The notes beneath the pieces are model-generated. The model did not search any database and was not told the origin of the DNA. It was given only the letters and a program-made list of their open reading frames with translations. Of a DNA stretch of 64,000 nucleotides, positions 23,895 to 32,017 are shown one piece after another. Both the position numbers and the translations under genes were made by a program. The stretch is from contig JACKNG010000004.1 of the NCBI GenBank assembly GCA_024235015.1, positions 558,001-622,000 of the forward strand, given 5' to 3'. This DNA comes from Gammaproteobacteria bacterium (GTDB taxonomy: Bacteria > Pseudomonadota > Gammaproteobacteria > Ga0077536). Each line of letters opens with the position of its first letter. Positions within the stretch are counted from its first letter, which is position 1.

Positions 23895-25310
23895 ATGCCC
23901 CCTGCTCCCGACCCCAACCCTGTCGGGCGGAGACTGCTGTGCCTGATGTTCGACCAGGCGCGTCCTGCCGCCGCGGCCGCCGTGATTGGCGCAACAGCCA
24001 TCTGCTTCCTGTTCGCACCGGCCTGCGGCTGGCCGGCGGTGCTGCGATGGTTCAGTGCCCTGCTGGTGACCACGGCGGTGCGTCTGCGCCTGTTCCGCCA
24101 GTTCTGCCTCGATCCCGACGCACGCAGCGTCGACGCCTGGCTGCGCGCACACGCGTTCACGGTGGTGCCGGTGGCGATGGTCTGGGCCGCCGTGGTCCTG
24201 CTGCCGGTGCCGCGCGAGTTCGGCTACCTGCACGAGTTCAAGGTCATCGTCCCGGGCTTCGTGCTGATGGCGACGATCACGGCATTCGGCGTGTTCTATC
24301 ACCAGTACCTGGTGTTCTGGAGCGCGACCACGGCCTCGGTGTTCGTGTTCTGGATGATCGCCGAGGGGCGCGAGGCGCTGGTCGGCGCGCTGCTGTTCCA
24401 GATCTTCGCCCCGGTCCTGCTGGTGACGGCAAAGCGCTACGGCGCTTCGATCGGCGCGGCCACCGCTGCCCAGCAACGCATGGAAGGCCTCGTCGACGAA
24501 CTCGGCCGGGCCAACACGACCCTGGCCGAGAGCAACACCCTGCTCGAACGCCAGCGCGCCGTGATCGCCGAGGAGGCGCGTCTCGCCCGGCATGTCTTCG
24601 AACAGCTCACGCTGGCCGGCACCACCGCGGTCGAGGGTGTGCACGTGTGGCAGCAGTCCATGGGTACGCTGTCCGGCGATCTCGTGCAGACCTGCCGCCT
24701 GCCCGCCGGCGAGGTGTACTTCTTCGTCGGCGACTTCACCGGCCATGGTCTACCCGCGGCGCTCGGCGCGCTGCCGGCAACATCGGTGTTCCAGGCCATG
24801 GCGGCCAAGGGCCTCGACATCGCGACCATCGCCGCCGAACTCAACGCCAAGCTTCATCGCCTGCTTCCGGCCAGCCACTTCTGTTGCGCGGTACTCGGCC
24901 GACTCGCCGCCGATCGACGACGGTTGGAGATGTGGAACGGAGGCCTGCCCCCCGCCTTGCTGGTGTCGCCGGGGGTGGACGGACCGACTCGCTGGCCCTC
25001 GACCTCGCTGCCGCTCGGTGTCGTCGGCGCGGACGCGTTCACGGCCCGGGTCCAGGCCTTCGCCTTTCCGGCGGGCAGTCGTTTCTACGCCTACACCGAT
25101 GGCATCACCGAGGCGCGTGATGCCGCCGGCGAGATGTGGGGGGCGGCGCGCGTCGAGCGCATCCTGGGCGAACCGTCCTGCACGGCACCGCGGCTGCCGC
25201 GGCTGATCGAGGCCGTACTCGCCCACGTCGAGCAGGCGCCGCCCTCCGACGACATCTCGGTCATCGAAATCGAGGCCCTGCCCCGCGTCGAGCACGGCGT
25301 TGCGGCCTGA
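23895..25310 (+). CDS. membrane-anchored SpoIIE-type PP2C phosphatase
   Basis: A 471-residue protein. Residues about 20-185 have six hydrophobic segments. A coiled-coil (about 190-235, LVDELGRANTTLAESNTLLE) leads to a PPM/SpoIIE phosphatase domain (about 250-460) with the metal-binding motifs: VGDFTGHGLPAALGALP (first Asp and Gly-His), MWNGGLPPALLV, YTDGITEARD and SDDISVIEIE (last Asp pair). Such proteins dephosphorylate Ser/Thr, often anti-anti-sigma factors. No STAS or RsbW-like gene is next to it. The membrane part resembles that of the histidine kinase at 11547. Confidence 0.9.
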   Translation: MPPAPDPNPVGRRLLCLMFDQARPAAAAAVIGATAICFLFAPACGWPAVLRWFSALLVTTAVRLRLFRQFCLDPDARSVDAWLRAHAFTVVPVAMVWAAVVLLPVPREFGYLHEFKVIVPGFVLMATITAFGVFYHQYLVFWSATTASVFVFWMIAEGREALVGALLFQIFAPVLLVTAKRYGASIGAATAAQQRMEGLVDELGRANTTLAESNTLLERQRAVIAEEARLARHVFEQLTLAGTTAVEGVHVWQQSMGTLSGDLVQTCRLPAGEVYFFVGDFTGHGLPAALGALPATSVFQAMAAKGLDIATIAAELNAKLHRLLPASHFCCAVLGRLAADRRRLEMWNGGLPPALLVSPGVDGPTRWPSTSLPLGVVGADAFTARVQAFAFPAGSRFYAYTDGITEARDAAGEMWGAARVERILGEPSCTAPRLPRLIEAVLAHVEQAPPSDDISVIEIEALPRVEHGVAA

Positions 25311-25603
25311 GCCCGCGCCCCCCGCGCAGGGCGCGAAGCGTCAACAATTGTGTCGCCAGCGGACGTGACGCGTGCGCCGCCCGTCGATGATCGGGCACTT
25401 GCGGGCTCACGCACCGCGCCGCGGCGGCGGCGGTTACCCATTGAGTCGAGGCGCCTTTGCCCAGGTCGGCGCGCCGCCCGCCGCGCCGTTGGTGCGTGCC
25501 CGCAGGCGTCGCCGGGGCCAGCGTGCGCCAGCCCGCTGGGCTTGATCTGTCATCTCCTTCGCCTAGGGTCACTGGACGTGCCGACACCGAACAGGAGGAT
25601 GAG

Positions 25604-26596
25604 GTGAAGCGATGGAATCTCCTGCTGGCCGCACTGGCGGCCCAGAGCCTGTCCGCGAGCGCCGCGGCAGCCGCCCTGTATTACACGGAAACGGGCTATG
25701 CCGACGGCGCCTGGCGGGTGAGCCCGGTGCCAGGCATCGCAACCGCCACGCGCGAGGCGCTCGCCGTGCTGCCCGGCCTCGACCCGCGGGGCGTGGCGGT
25801 CGACAGCGTCAACGAACAGCTGTACTACGCGCGCGGTACGAGCATCGAGCGCGCCAAGCTCGACGGTTCGGCGGCGACGACGGTGCTCACCGCGAGCGCC
25901 GGGATCGGCGACATCGAAGTCGACCCGGTGGGCGGGAAGATCTATTTCTCGACCATCTTCTCCGGCGCCGGTGACGGCATCTACAGCGCCGACCTCGATG
26001 GCTCGGCCGTGACCCTGGTGCAGGACGCGACGACCCTGGCCGGGGCCGGCGCGCTCGGCACCATCACCACGCGCGACGTGTTCAACATCAAGGTCGACAC
26101 CCATGCCGGCCTGCTCTACTGGACCGCCGACGACGGTGGCGTGGCCGGACGCAAGGGCTTGAACGTCTCCGCGCTGGGTGGCGCGGGGCCGAGCCAGCTG
26201 TGGGTGGCCGCTGGACGTGCCGATGCGATCAGCAAGATGGACATCGATTTCGCCAGCGGTACGCTCTATTACACGGTCGGCAGCACCACCAACGAGGTGC
26301 GCCGATCGGCGCTCGACAACAGCGCGCTGAGCACCCTGGTAGCAGGCGTCGGGCGTCCCGGGGCACTGGCCATCGACGTCGCCGGTGACGACCTCTACTT
26401 CTGGGTCGGTGACACCCTCTATGCCGGTGCGCTCGACGGCAGCGGACTGAGCAGCCGCACGTTCGTCGGCAGTTCCCTGTTCGCCGTCAGCGACATGGAA
26501 CTCGGTCCGAGCACGGCGGTGCCCCTGCCGTCGGCGCTGCTGCTGTGTGCCGGCGGACTGGCTGGCTTGCGCCTGACCGCACGCCGCCGCGCCTGA
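25604..26596 (+). CDS. PEP-CTERM beta-propeller (YWTD/LDLR-like) protein
   Basis: A 330-residue exported protein. A signal peptide (1-22) is followed by repeated strands of the low-density-receptor YWTD type, such as VNEQLYYARGTSIERAKLDG, GGKIYFSTIF and GLLYWTADDGG, forming a six-bladed propeller. The C-terminus has a PEP-CTERM variant: VPLPSALLLCAGGLAG, then an Arg-rich tail. The start is GTG 25604, with AGGAGGA at 25593-25599; the ATG at 25599 is out of frame. It is presumably anchored to the outer surface by an exosortase system elsewhere. The preceding 293 bp (25311-25603) hold no feature that I can support. Confidence 0.85.
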   Translation: MKRWNLLLAALAAQSLSASAAAAALYYTETGYADGAWRVSPVPGIATATREALAVLPGLDPRGVAVDSVNEQLYYARGTSIERAKLDGSAATTVLTASAGIGDIEVDPVGGKIYFSTIFSGAGDGIYSADLDGSAVTLVQDATTLAGAGALGTITTRDVFNIKVDTHAGLLYWTADDGGVAGRKGLNVSALGGAGPSQLWVAAGRADAISKMDIDFASGTLYYTVGSTTNEVRRSALDNSALSTLVAGVGRPGALAIDVAGDDLYFWVGDTLYAGALDGSGLSSRTFVGSSLFAVSDMELGPSTAVPLPSALLLCAGGLAGLRLTARRRA

Positions 26597-26783
26597 TCCC
26601 CCGACGGCTGTGCCCGCGCCGGCGCGGCGACCGCGCCGCGTCCCGGCTTGCGACGCTGCCTCCATGTGGCGATGATGTCCGCCACCGAGCGGCGGGGAGA
26701 CGGCAAGGCGCAGTGCACGCGTGTCGTGGCCGCTCGGCGTGACGACGACGGTGCGTACCGCGAGGGCGCCGGGGAGGTCCGAC

Positions 26784-27683
26784 ATGCTCGAACGCGTGGC
26801 CGCGGCAGCGGCCGACTACCGGCGCGATGGCGTCTGCTTCCTGCCCGGGGTGCTGGACGACGCCACCCAGGCCCTGGTCCGCGAGGCCTACGCCTGGAGC
26901 CTGGCCCATCCCACGCCCTCGGGCTGCATGATGTTCGCAGGCAGCGACGGCGCCTTCTACCAGGATCTCAGTCATCCCGCGGCCGCCCACGCCTACCGTG
27001 AGCTGCTCACCGCGACGATCATCCCCGACATCGCCGCGACCCTGTGGGATACGCCCGAGGTGTGGTTCCTGTACGAACAGATCTGGCTCAAGGAAGCGGG
27101 CGCCGCGCGGCGCACGCCCTGGCACCAGGACACGCCCTACCTCGCCGTCGAGGGCGAACACGTGGCGGTGCTGTGGATCAATCTCGACCCGGTCCCGGCC
27201 GCGCAGTCGCTCGAATTCGTACGCGGTTCGGCGCGCGGCACGCTCTACGACGGCTCGGCCTTCGACGCCGCCGACGACACCGCGCCGGTCTACGGTACCG
27301 GCCTGCCGCGGCTACCGGACATCGAGGCCGACCGTGCCGCCTGGGACATCGTCAGCTGGGCCGCCGGCCCCGGCGACGTCATCGTCTTCCATCCCTCGAC
27401 CCTGCACGGCGGCGGCGCTACCCGCGACGGCGTGCGCCGGCGCACCCTGTCGCTGCGCCTGTTCGGTACCGACGCGGTGTTCGCCGCGCGCCCCGGGCTG
27501 GCGCCGGCACCGCTGGTCGCAGGGCTCGAGGCGGCGCTGGTGCCGGGGGAGTCCTTCCGCCATCCCGCTTTCCCTCGGCTGCGGCCGGTCGCCGCCGGGT
27601 TCGAAGCCATCCCCGTAGTCGACGGCGGCCACCAGGTCACCGTCAGCCAGCGCCTGCGCGCGGCCGAGGACGCACGTGTCTGA
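26784..27683 (+). CDS. phytanoyl-CoA dioxygenase (PhyH) family protein
   Basis: A 299-residue Fe(II)/2-oxoglutarate oxygenase of the PhyH family. The metal triad is visible: His114-x-Asp116 (WHQDTPY) and distal His208 (STLHGGG), with an Arg eleven residues later in RRRTLSLRLFG for 2-oxoglutarate. ATG 26784 is preceded by GGGGAGG. PhyH enzymes hydroxylate acyl-CoAs or small hydrophobic compounds. It lies 108 bp before an SDR/NTF2 operon on the same strand and may hydroxylate what the SDR then oxidises. Substrate unknown. Confidence 0.9.
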   Translation: MLERVAAAAADYRRDGVCFLPGVLDDATQALVREAYAWSLAHPTPSGCMMFAGSDGAFYQDLSHPAAAHAYRELLTATIIPDIAATLWDTPEVWFLYEQIWLKEAGAARRTPWHQDTPYLAVEGEHVAVLWINLDPVPAAQSLEFVRGSARGTLYDGSAFDAADDTAPVYGTGLPRLPDIEADRAAWDIVSWAAGPGDVIVFHPSTLHGGGATRDGVRRRTLSLRLFGTDAVFAARPGLAPAPLVAGLEAALVPGESFRHPAFPRLRPVAAGFEAIPVVDGGHQVTVSQRLRAAEDARV

Positions 27684-27791
27684 GCCGGCGATGCCGGTAG
27701 CGCTTCGTCGAAACCCTGACCAGGAGGAGTTGCATTTGAACAGAGCCGCAATGCGTCCCACGGGTGAAGTTGCCAGGTGGGGGTGCGCGCC

Positions 27792-28673
27792 ATGAGCCTG
27801 CTCGCCGGCCAGCGTGTCGTGATCACCGGTTCCTCGCGCGGTCTCGGTCGCGCCTGCGCCGTGGAGATGGCGCGCCACGGCGCCGCCGTGGTCCTGAACG
27901 GCACCAACGCCGCGGCACTGGCCGAGGCCGAGCAGGCGGTGCAGGCGGTCGGCGGGCGTTGCGTGGCCGTGGCCGGCTCGGTCGCCGAGTCGGCCCTGTG
28001 CGAACGCCTGGTGCAGACCTGTGTCGAGGCTTTCGGCGGTATCGACCTGCTGGTGAACAATGCCGGCGTGGTGCGCGATCGCACCCTGTTCAAGATGAGC
28101 GACGCGGAGTTCGACGAGGTCATCGCGGTGCACCTGCGTGGCACCTGGGCGGCGAGCAAGTACGCCGCCCTGGCCATGCGCGAGCAGGGCGGCGGCCACA
28201 TCATCAACGTGGTGTCGAACTCGGGGCTCAGCGGCGGCTTCGGCCAGAGCAACTACGCCGCGGCCAAGGCCGGCATGATGGGGCTGCTGCGCACCTGGGT
28301 GCTCGAACTCGCGCGTTACGGCATCCGTTGCAACGCCTTCTGGCCCATCGCCGAGACCGCGATGACCGAGGTGGTGTTCGCCAACGCCGCACGCGCGGCC
28401 GAGGCCGAGAACCGCGCCGCGCCGAGCGCGGTCGAACTCGGTTTCGGCACCGCGACCGAGGTCGCGCAGGGCCTGGTGTGGCTGGCGAGCGAGGCGGCGG
28501 CCCGGTTCAACGGCCAGTGCCTGACGTTCAACGGGCGCAAGACCGCGTTGTGGACGCATCCGCGCGAAGTGCACGAGACGTTTCACGAGCGGCCGTTCAC
28601 GATCGAGGAACTCACCGCGCACTACGCCGGCATCGAACCCGAACCGATCGTGCAACCCCGTTTCGTGCCATGA
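27792..28673 (+). CDS. SDR-family oxidoreductase
   Basis: A 293-residue SDR of the longer type with a C-terminal extension, similar to peroxisomal multifunctional hydroxyacyl dehydrogenases. TGSSRGLGRA forms the cofactor turn, NNAGVVRDRTLFKMS is a signature of the 17-beta-HSD4-like group, Ser in VVSNSGLSG, and Tyr155-x3-Lys159 (YAAAK). The 25 residues after the core end EPIVQPRFVP. ATG 27792; an ATG five codons upstream is possible. Its stop overlaps the next start (ATGA), so translation of the NTF2-like partner is coupled. Confidence 0.9.
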   Translation: MSLLAGQRVVITGSSRGLGRACAVEMARHGAAVVLNGTNAAALAEAEQAVQAVGGRCVAVAGSVAESALCERLVQTCVEAFGGIDLLVNNAGVVRDRTLFKMSDAEFDEVIAVHLRGTWAASKYAALAMREQGGGHIINVVSNSGLSGGFGQSNYAAAKAGMMGLLRTWVLELARYGIRCNAFWPIAETAMTEVVFANAARAAEAENRAAPSAVELGFGTATEVAQGLVWLASEAAARFNGQCLTFNGRKTALWTHPREVHETFHERPFTIEELTAHYAGIEPEPIVQPRFVP

Positions 28674-29143
28674 GCGCCGCACTCGAGGACGCGGCCGCCA
28701 TCCGCGCGCTGATGGACGGTTACGGCGCGGCGGTCGACGAGCGCGATTGGGACGCTTTCGCCGCGCTCTTCAGCGATCCCCTGGCAACCGATTTCAGCGG
28801 CATCGATGCCGCCTTCGCACCGGCCACGCTCGCGCGCGCGGCGCACGTCGCCGGTACGCGCGCGGTACTCGAACAGTTCGAGGCCACCCAGCACATGATC
28901 ACCAACGTGCAGGTCGTGCTCGACGGCGATCGCGCGCGTTGCCGTGCGGTCATGCGCGCCGAGCACTGGTTGTCGGGCCTGCGCGGGGCCGCGCGCTACA
29001 CCATGTTCGGCGTCTACGAGAACGGCTTCGTACGCGAACCCGGCGGCTGGCGCATTGCGCGGCTGGCATTGCGCCTCACGCGCGAGGAAGGCAACGGCGC
29101 GGTGTGGGCCGAAGCCTTGCGGCGCGCCCAGGGCGGTGTCTGA
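28670..29143 (+). CDS. SnoaL/NTF2-like protein coupled to SDR
   Basis: A 157-residue NTF2-fold protein of the SnoaL_4 type: AIRALMDGYGAAVDERDWDAF, a short loop, ATQHMITNVQVVLDGDRARC and WRIARLALRLTRE. The ATG overlaps the SDR stop (ATGA), showing they work together; relatives are dehydratases or isomerases of cyclic ketones or of unknown use. The stop codon TGA and the two codons before it lie inside a family A palindrome (29135-29147), so the C-terminus was probably changed by the repeat. Confidence 0.88.
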   Translation: MSAALEDAAAIRALMDGYGAAVDERDWDAFAALFSDPLATDFSGIDAAFAPATLARAAHVAGTRAVLEQFEATQHMITNVQVVLDGDRARCRAVMRAEHWLSGLRGAARYTMFGVYENGFVREPGGWRIARLALRLTREEGNGAVWAEALRRAQGGV

Positions 29144-29147
29144 CACC
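29135..29147. repeat. family A element, copy A4, covering a stop codon
   Basis: Perfect dyad GGTGTC-T-GACACC. In this orientation its TGA (29141-29143) is the stop codon of the NTF2-like gene. A degenerate outer half (CCAA-N4-GCGAT) follows at the family phase, ending at 29165. Confidence 0.7.
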
Positions 29148-29198
29148 GCGGGCCAACGCCGCGATTGGCGGCCGCACCCTGGTTGCCGACGACCAACA

Positions 29199-29232
29199 AT
29201 CAAGCACTTGATCGCTGGTGTCAGACACCAGC
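29199..29232. repeat. family A element, best-preserved copy A5
   Basis: A perfect dyad ATCAAG-CA-CTTGAT (29199-29212), one base, then a perfect 19-bp palindrome with core GGTGTC-A-GACACC (29214-29232). It serves as the type copy of the family. Confidence 0.8.
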
Positions 29233-29275
29233 GCCGGGTGATGGGGCGCCGGGCGGGCTGCTTCCGCCAGCGGCA

Positions 29276-29309
29276 ACCAAGGGCTTAACCCCCGGTGTCA
29301 GACACCGGG
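29276..29309. repeat. family A element, copy A6
   Basis: A degenerate left dyad (ACCAA-N4-TTAA) and, at the 18-nt phase, a perfect 19-bp palindrome CCCGGTGTC-A-GACACCGGG (29291-29309). It ends 19 bp before the start of the LLM oxidoreductase and so lies in its leader. Confidence 0.75.
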
Positions 29310-29327
29310 CTTACAGGAGCACGAGAC

Positions 29328-30269
29328 ATGGAACTCACCAGCAAGGGCGTCTTCCTCTTCAGCGAAGGCCTGTCGGCGGCGCAGCTCGCCGCGGCCGCGC
29401 AACGCATCGAGGGCCTCGGCTACGGCGCGGTGTGGTTTCCGGAAGCGGTCGGGCGCGAGCCCTTCGCCAAGGCGGCTTTCATCCTCGCCAGCACCGAGCG
29501 CCTGGTTGCCGCCACCGGTATCGTCAACATCTACGGTCGCGACCCGATGGTCTGCGCCATGGGCCAGCAGACCTTGAACGAACAGTCCGGCGGGCGTTTC
29601 CTGCTCGGCCTCGGCGTGTCGCACAGCCTGCTGGTGTCCCTGCGCGGCCACGAATACGGCAAGCCGGTCGCTACCATGCGCAGCTACCTCGAGCAGCTGC
29701 GCGAATGCCACAAGCTGGTCTCGGTCGAGAAGAACCTGCTGGTCGAGGGCATGGACGAGCAGCCGGTCGGCCGCGGCACACGCGGCGCCATCGTCACGCC
29801 GACGGGCGAGATGCCGGTGATCCTGGCCGCGCTGGGGCCGAAGATGACCGCGCTCGCGGGCACGATGGCGCAGGGCTCGCACCCTGCCAACACGACGCCG
29901 GAACATACCGCGAAGGCACGCGAGATCCTCGGCCCGGGGCCCTGGCTCGCGCCCTTCCAGCGCGTGTGCCTGACCCGGGACGCCGCGCGGGCGCGCGCGA
30001 TCGGCCGCCAGATGATCGGTTTCTACCTGCAACTGCCGAACTACCGCAACGTGTGGCTGGACTCGGGCTTCACCAATGATGACTTCGAGCACGGCGGTTC
30101 CGATCGCCTGGTCGACGCCATGCTGGCGTGGGGCGACGAGAACGCCATCCGCCGCCGCGTCCAGGCGCACCTCGATGCCGGCGCCGACCACGTCCCGGTG
30201 TTCTCGGTCGATCCGCAGGCGCCGCACCTGCCGTGCTGGCGTGCGCTGGAGGCGATCGCGGCCGGCTGA
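29328..30269 (+). CDS. LLM-class oxidoreductase, probable F420-dependent (TIGR03620-like)
   Basis: A 313-residue luciferase-like protein of the short class usually annotated as F420-dependent. FFSEGL-type N-terminus (GVFLFSEGLSAAQLAAAA), VWFPEAVGREPF, GIVNIYGRDPM, FLLGLGVSHS and a C-terminal AHLDAGADHVPVF block match the TIGR03620 subfamily. ATG 29328 with AGGAGC upstream, in a leader carrying a family A palindrome. No F420 biosynthesis gene is seen in the window, so cofactor use (F420 or FMN) is inference. Likely oxidises or reduces an alcohol/ketone in the lipid pathway. Confidence 0.87.
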   Translation: MELTSKGVFLFSEGLSAAQLAAAAQRIEGLGYGAVWFPEAVGREPFAKAAFILASTERLVAATGIVNIYGRDPMVCAMGQQTLNEQSGGRFLLGLGVSHSLLVSLRGHEYGKPVATMRSYLEQLRECHKLVSVEKNLLVEGMDEQPVGRGTRGAIVTPTGEMPVILAALGPKMTALAGTMAQGSHPANTTPEHTAKAREILGPGPWLAPFQRVCLTRDAARARAIGRQMIGFYLQLPNYRNVWLDSGFTNDDFEHGGSDRLVDAMLAWGDENAIRRRVQAHLDAGADHVPVFSVDPQAPHLPCWRALEAIAAG

Positions 30270-30397
30270 GGCGGCAGGCGGTGTCGGGATCGACTGCCGT
30301 GGTAATCCCCTCGAAGCGCGCTGAACGGCCACGCCCCGGCCGCGGCAGGATGTCGGTGAACCCGCGGTAGCCAACCGCCGCGACCAATCCGCGGCAC

Positions 30398-30410
30398 GGT
30401 GTCTGACCCC
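30398..30410. repeat. family A element, degenerate copy A7
   Basis: GGTGTCTGACCCC, one change from the core. It sits in the 247-bp gap 30270-30516 between convergent genes, together with the palindrome at 30449-30470. No gene seen in that gap. Confidence 0.5.
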
Positions 30411-30448
30411 GCGGGGCACGATTCCTGCACCCACCCGCAAGACAAGCG

Positions 30449-30470
30449 GTCCGACCCCGCGGGGTCGGAC
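30449..30470. repeat. perfect 22-bp palindrome
   Basis: GTCCGACCCCG followed directly by its reverse complement, with GGACACC of family A running out of its right side. It may be a rearranged family A copy or a terminator stem between the convergent LLM and slyX genes; no T run follows. Confidence 0.6.
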
Positions 30471-30516
30471 ACCGTCGAGGCTCGATCGACCGCCGCACTC
30501 GATCCCCCACACCGCA

Positions 30517-30723
30517 TCAGTAGTGCGGCGGCCGCTCCTCGCTCGCATCCGCCGGCGCCTGGCCGTCCGCGCGCGCCGCCAGCGAGCGCTCGGCGCGGGC
30601 CAGCCACTCGCGCAGCAGTTCGATTTCGCGTTGCTGGCGGTAGACGATGTCGCCGAGTTCCTCGGCCGTGCGCTCGAGGTAGGCGAGGCGGAGTTCGAGG
30701 TTTTCGATGTCGATGTCGCTCAT
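30517..30723 (-). CDS. slyX: SlyX family protein
   Basis: A 68-residue coiled-coil protein. LELRLAYLERTAEELGDIVY then RQQREIELLREWL is the SlyX signature, and the C-terminal PPHY is the conserved tail of the family. ATG 30723 starts MSDIDIENL. SlyX is a small conserved proteobacterial protein of unknown function, named from its place beside slyD in E. coli; no slyD is seen here. It diverges from the SRPBCC gene across 93 bp. Confidence 0.9.
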   Translation of the reverse strand: MSDIDIENLELRLAYLERTAEELGDIVYRQQREIELLREWLARAERSLAARADGQAPADASEERPPHY

Positions 30724-30816
30724 GGGCACATGATCGCATGCCCGGCACGGGTCGACTGCGGGGGGCGCTTTCGGGGACACTGGCGGCTTTGCCAGGAACC
30801 ATACCGGGGAGACTCC

Positions 30817-31236
30817 ATGACCAGTGCATCCGTGACCGAGACCGTAGCCGCCCCTGCCGCCGACGTGTGGCGGGTGATGAGCAACTTCGCCGGCGTCGAG
30901 CCGAACGAGATGATTGCCGGCTGCACGACCACCGGCGAAGGCGTCGGCGCCGTGCGGACCATCACCCTCACCGCCGGTGGTGAGATCGTCGAACGGCTCG
31001 AGAGCCTCGACGACGCGACCATGAGCTTCAGCTACGCCATCATCAACGACAGTCCGCTGCCGGTCGCCGACTACCTCTCGACCGTGCGCATCAGCGACGA
31101 CGGCCAGGGGGGCACCAGTGTCACCTGGTCGAGCACCTTCGAGGCCCGCGGCGCGCCCGAGGCCGATGTCATCAAGCTCATCGAAGGCGTCTACAAGGGC
31201 GGCATCGCCCGCGCCCGCGGCAAGCTCGGCCTGTGA
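30817..31236 (+). CDS. SRPBCC (Bet v1-like) family protein
   Basis: A 139-residue START/Bet v1-fold protein of the polyketide-cyclase/MxaD-like type. SVTETVAAPAADVWRVMSNF is the standard first strand and helix, GVGAVRTITLTAGGEIVERL the central strands, and VIKLIEGVYKGGIARARGKL the long C-terminal helix. ATG 30817 after GGGGAG. Cytoplasmic hydrophobic-ligand binder; ligand unknown. Confidence 0.9.
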   Translation: MTSASVTETVAAPAADVWRVMSNFAGVEPNEMIAGCTTTGEGVGAVRTITLTAGGEIVERLESLDDATMSFSYAIINDSPLPVADYLSTVRISDDGQGGTSVTWSSTFEARGAPEADVIKLIEGVYKGGIARARGKLGL

Positions 31237-31318
31237 CGAGGCGGCCGGCGTCGACCATCGTGCGGCCCTGCCGTGCGTATGCGACGCCGGCACGCGGATG
31301 GCTGCGGGCGGGGCAGCG

Positions 31319-31981
31319 ATGAACGACGCCGCGGCGGACCCGGTGCCGAGCACGACGCCCGTCGTGGCCGGCGGGGCGCCGGCATTGCCGCTGCGCTACC
31401 ACACGCCGGCGGCCTGGGTCGCGACGGCGCTGGCCGACCCGCTCGCGCTGCTCGCCGACCATGCCCAGCTCGAGCGCAAGGCCGCGGCTAACGCCCTCGA
31501 CCTCGTCAATCGCTGGCCCCGCGCCGACTGCGCCGAGGCCTGGGTCAGCATCCTCGCCGCCGTCACCGCCGACGAGGCGATGCACCTCAAGGCCGTGACC
31601 CGGCTGCTGGCACGACGTGGCGGCGAACTACCGCGCGCGCACCGCAACGCCTACGCCAGCGCGCTGCACGCCGCGGTGCGCCGGGGCGACGGCCCGCGCG
31701 AGCTGCTCGATCGCCTGCTCGTCGCCGCGCTGATCGAGGCGCGGTCGTGCGAGCGCTTCGAACTGCTCGCCGCCCACGGCGAGGATGGCGAGCTGGCCAG
31801 CTTCTTCGCCAGCCTGTGCGCCTCCGAACGCGGCCACTACAAGGTGTTCCTGCGCCTCGCCGACATGGTCGCCGGGCCGGCCGAGCGCAAGCGTCGTTGG
31901 CACGCCTGGCTCGACGGCGAGGCCGCCATCATCGCCGCCCAGGCCCCCGGGCCACGCATCCACAGCGGCGTACGCGACTGA
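31319..31981 (+). CDS. miaE: tRNA-(ms2io6A)-hydroxylase, MiaE family
   Basis: A 220-residue four-helix-bundle diiron protein. Metal ligands are placed as in MiaE: Glu52; Glu86-x2-His89 (DEAMHL); Glu140 in LIEARSCERFELL; Glu170-x2-His173 (SERGHYKVF). MiaE hydroxylates the isopentenyl side chain of ms2i6A37 in tRNAs that read UNN codons, an oxygen-dependent step. The first 20 or so residues are low-complexity and may be disordered. ATG 31319. Its partners MiaA and MiaB are not in the window. It starts 82 bp after the SRPBCC gene. Confidence 0.87.
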   Translation: MNDAAADPVPSTTPVVAGGAPALPLRYHTPAAWVATALADPLALLADHAQLERKAAANALDLVNRWPRADCAEAWVSILAAVTADEAMHLKAVTRLLARRGGELPRAHRNAYASALHAAVRRGDGPRELLDRLLVAALIEARSCERFELLAAHGEDGELASFFASLCASERGHYKVFLRLADMVAGPAERKRRWHAWLDGEAAIIAAQAPGPRIHSGVRD

Positions 31982-32017
31982 ACGTCACCGCGTGCCGGCG
32001 GCGTCTGCGCGTGCCGT

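Noticed and set aside
25311..25603. Gap of 293 bp before the PEP-CTERM propeller, checked for a small gene
   Set aside because: Open frames there have skewed Arg/Pro composition typical of non-coding GC-rich sequence, no ribosome site and no recognisable motif.
29135..29309. Three family A copies close together, considered as a CRISPR array
   Set aside because: Spacing is irregular, each copy is itself a double palindrome, copies occur in both orientations elsewhere, and no cas gene is present.
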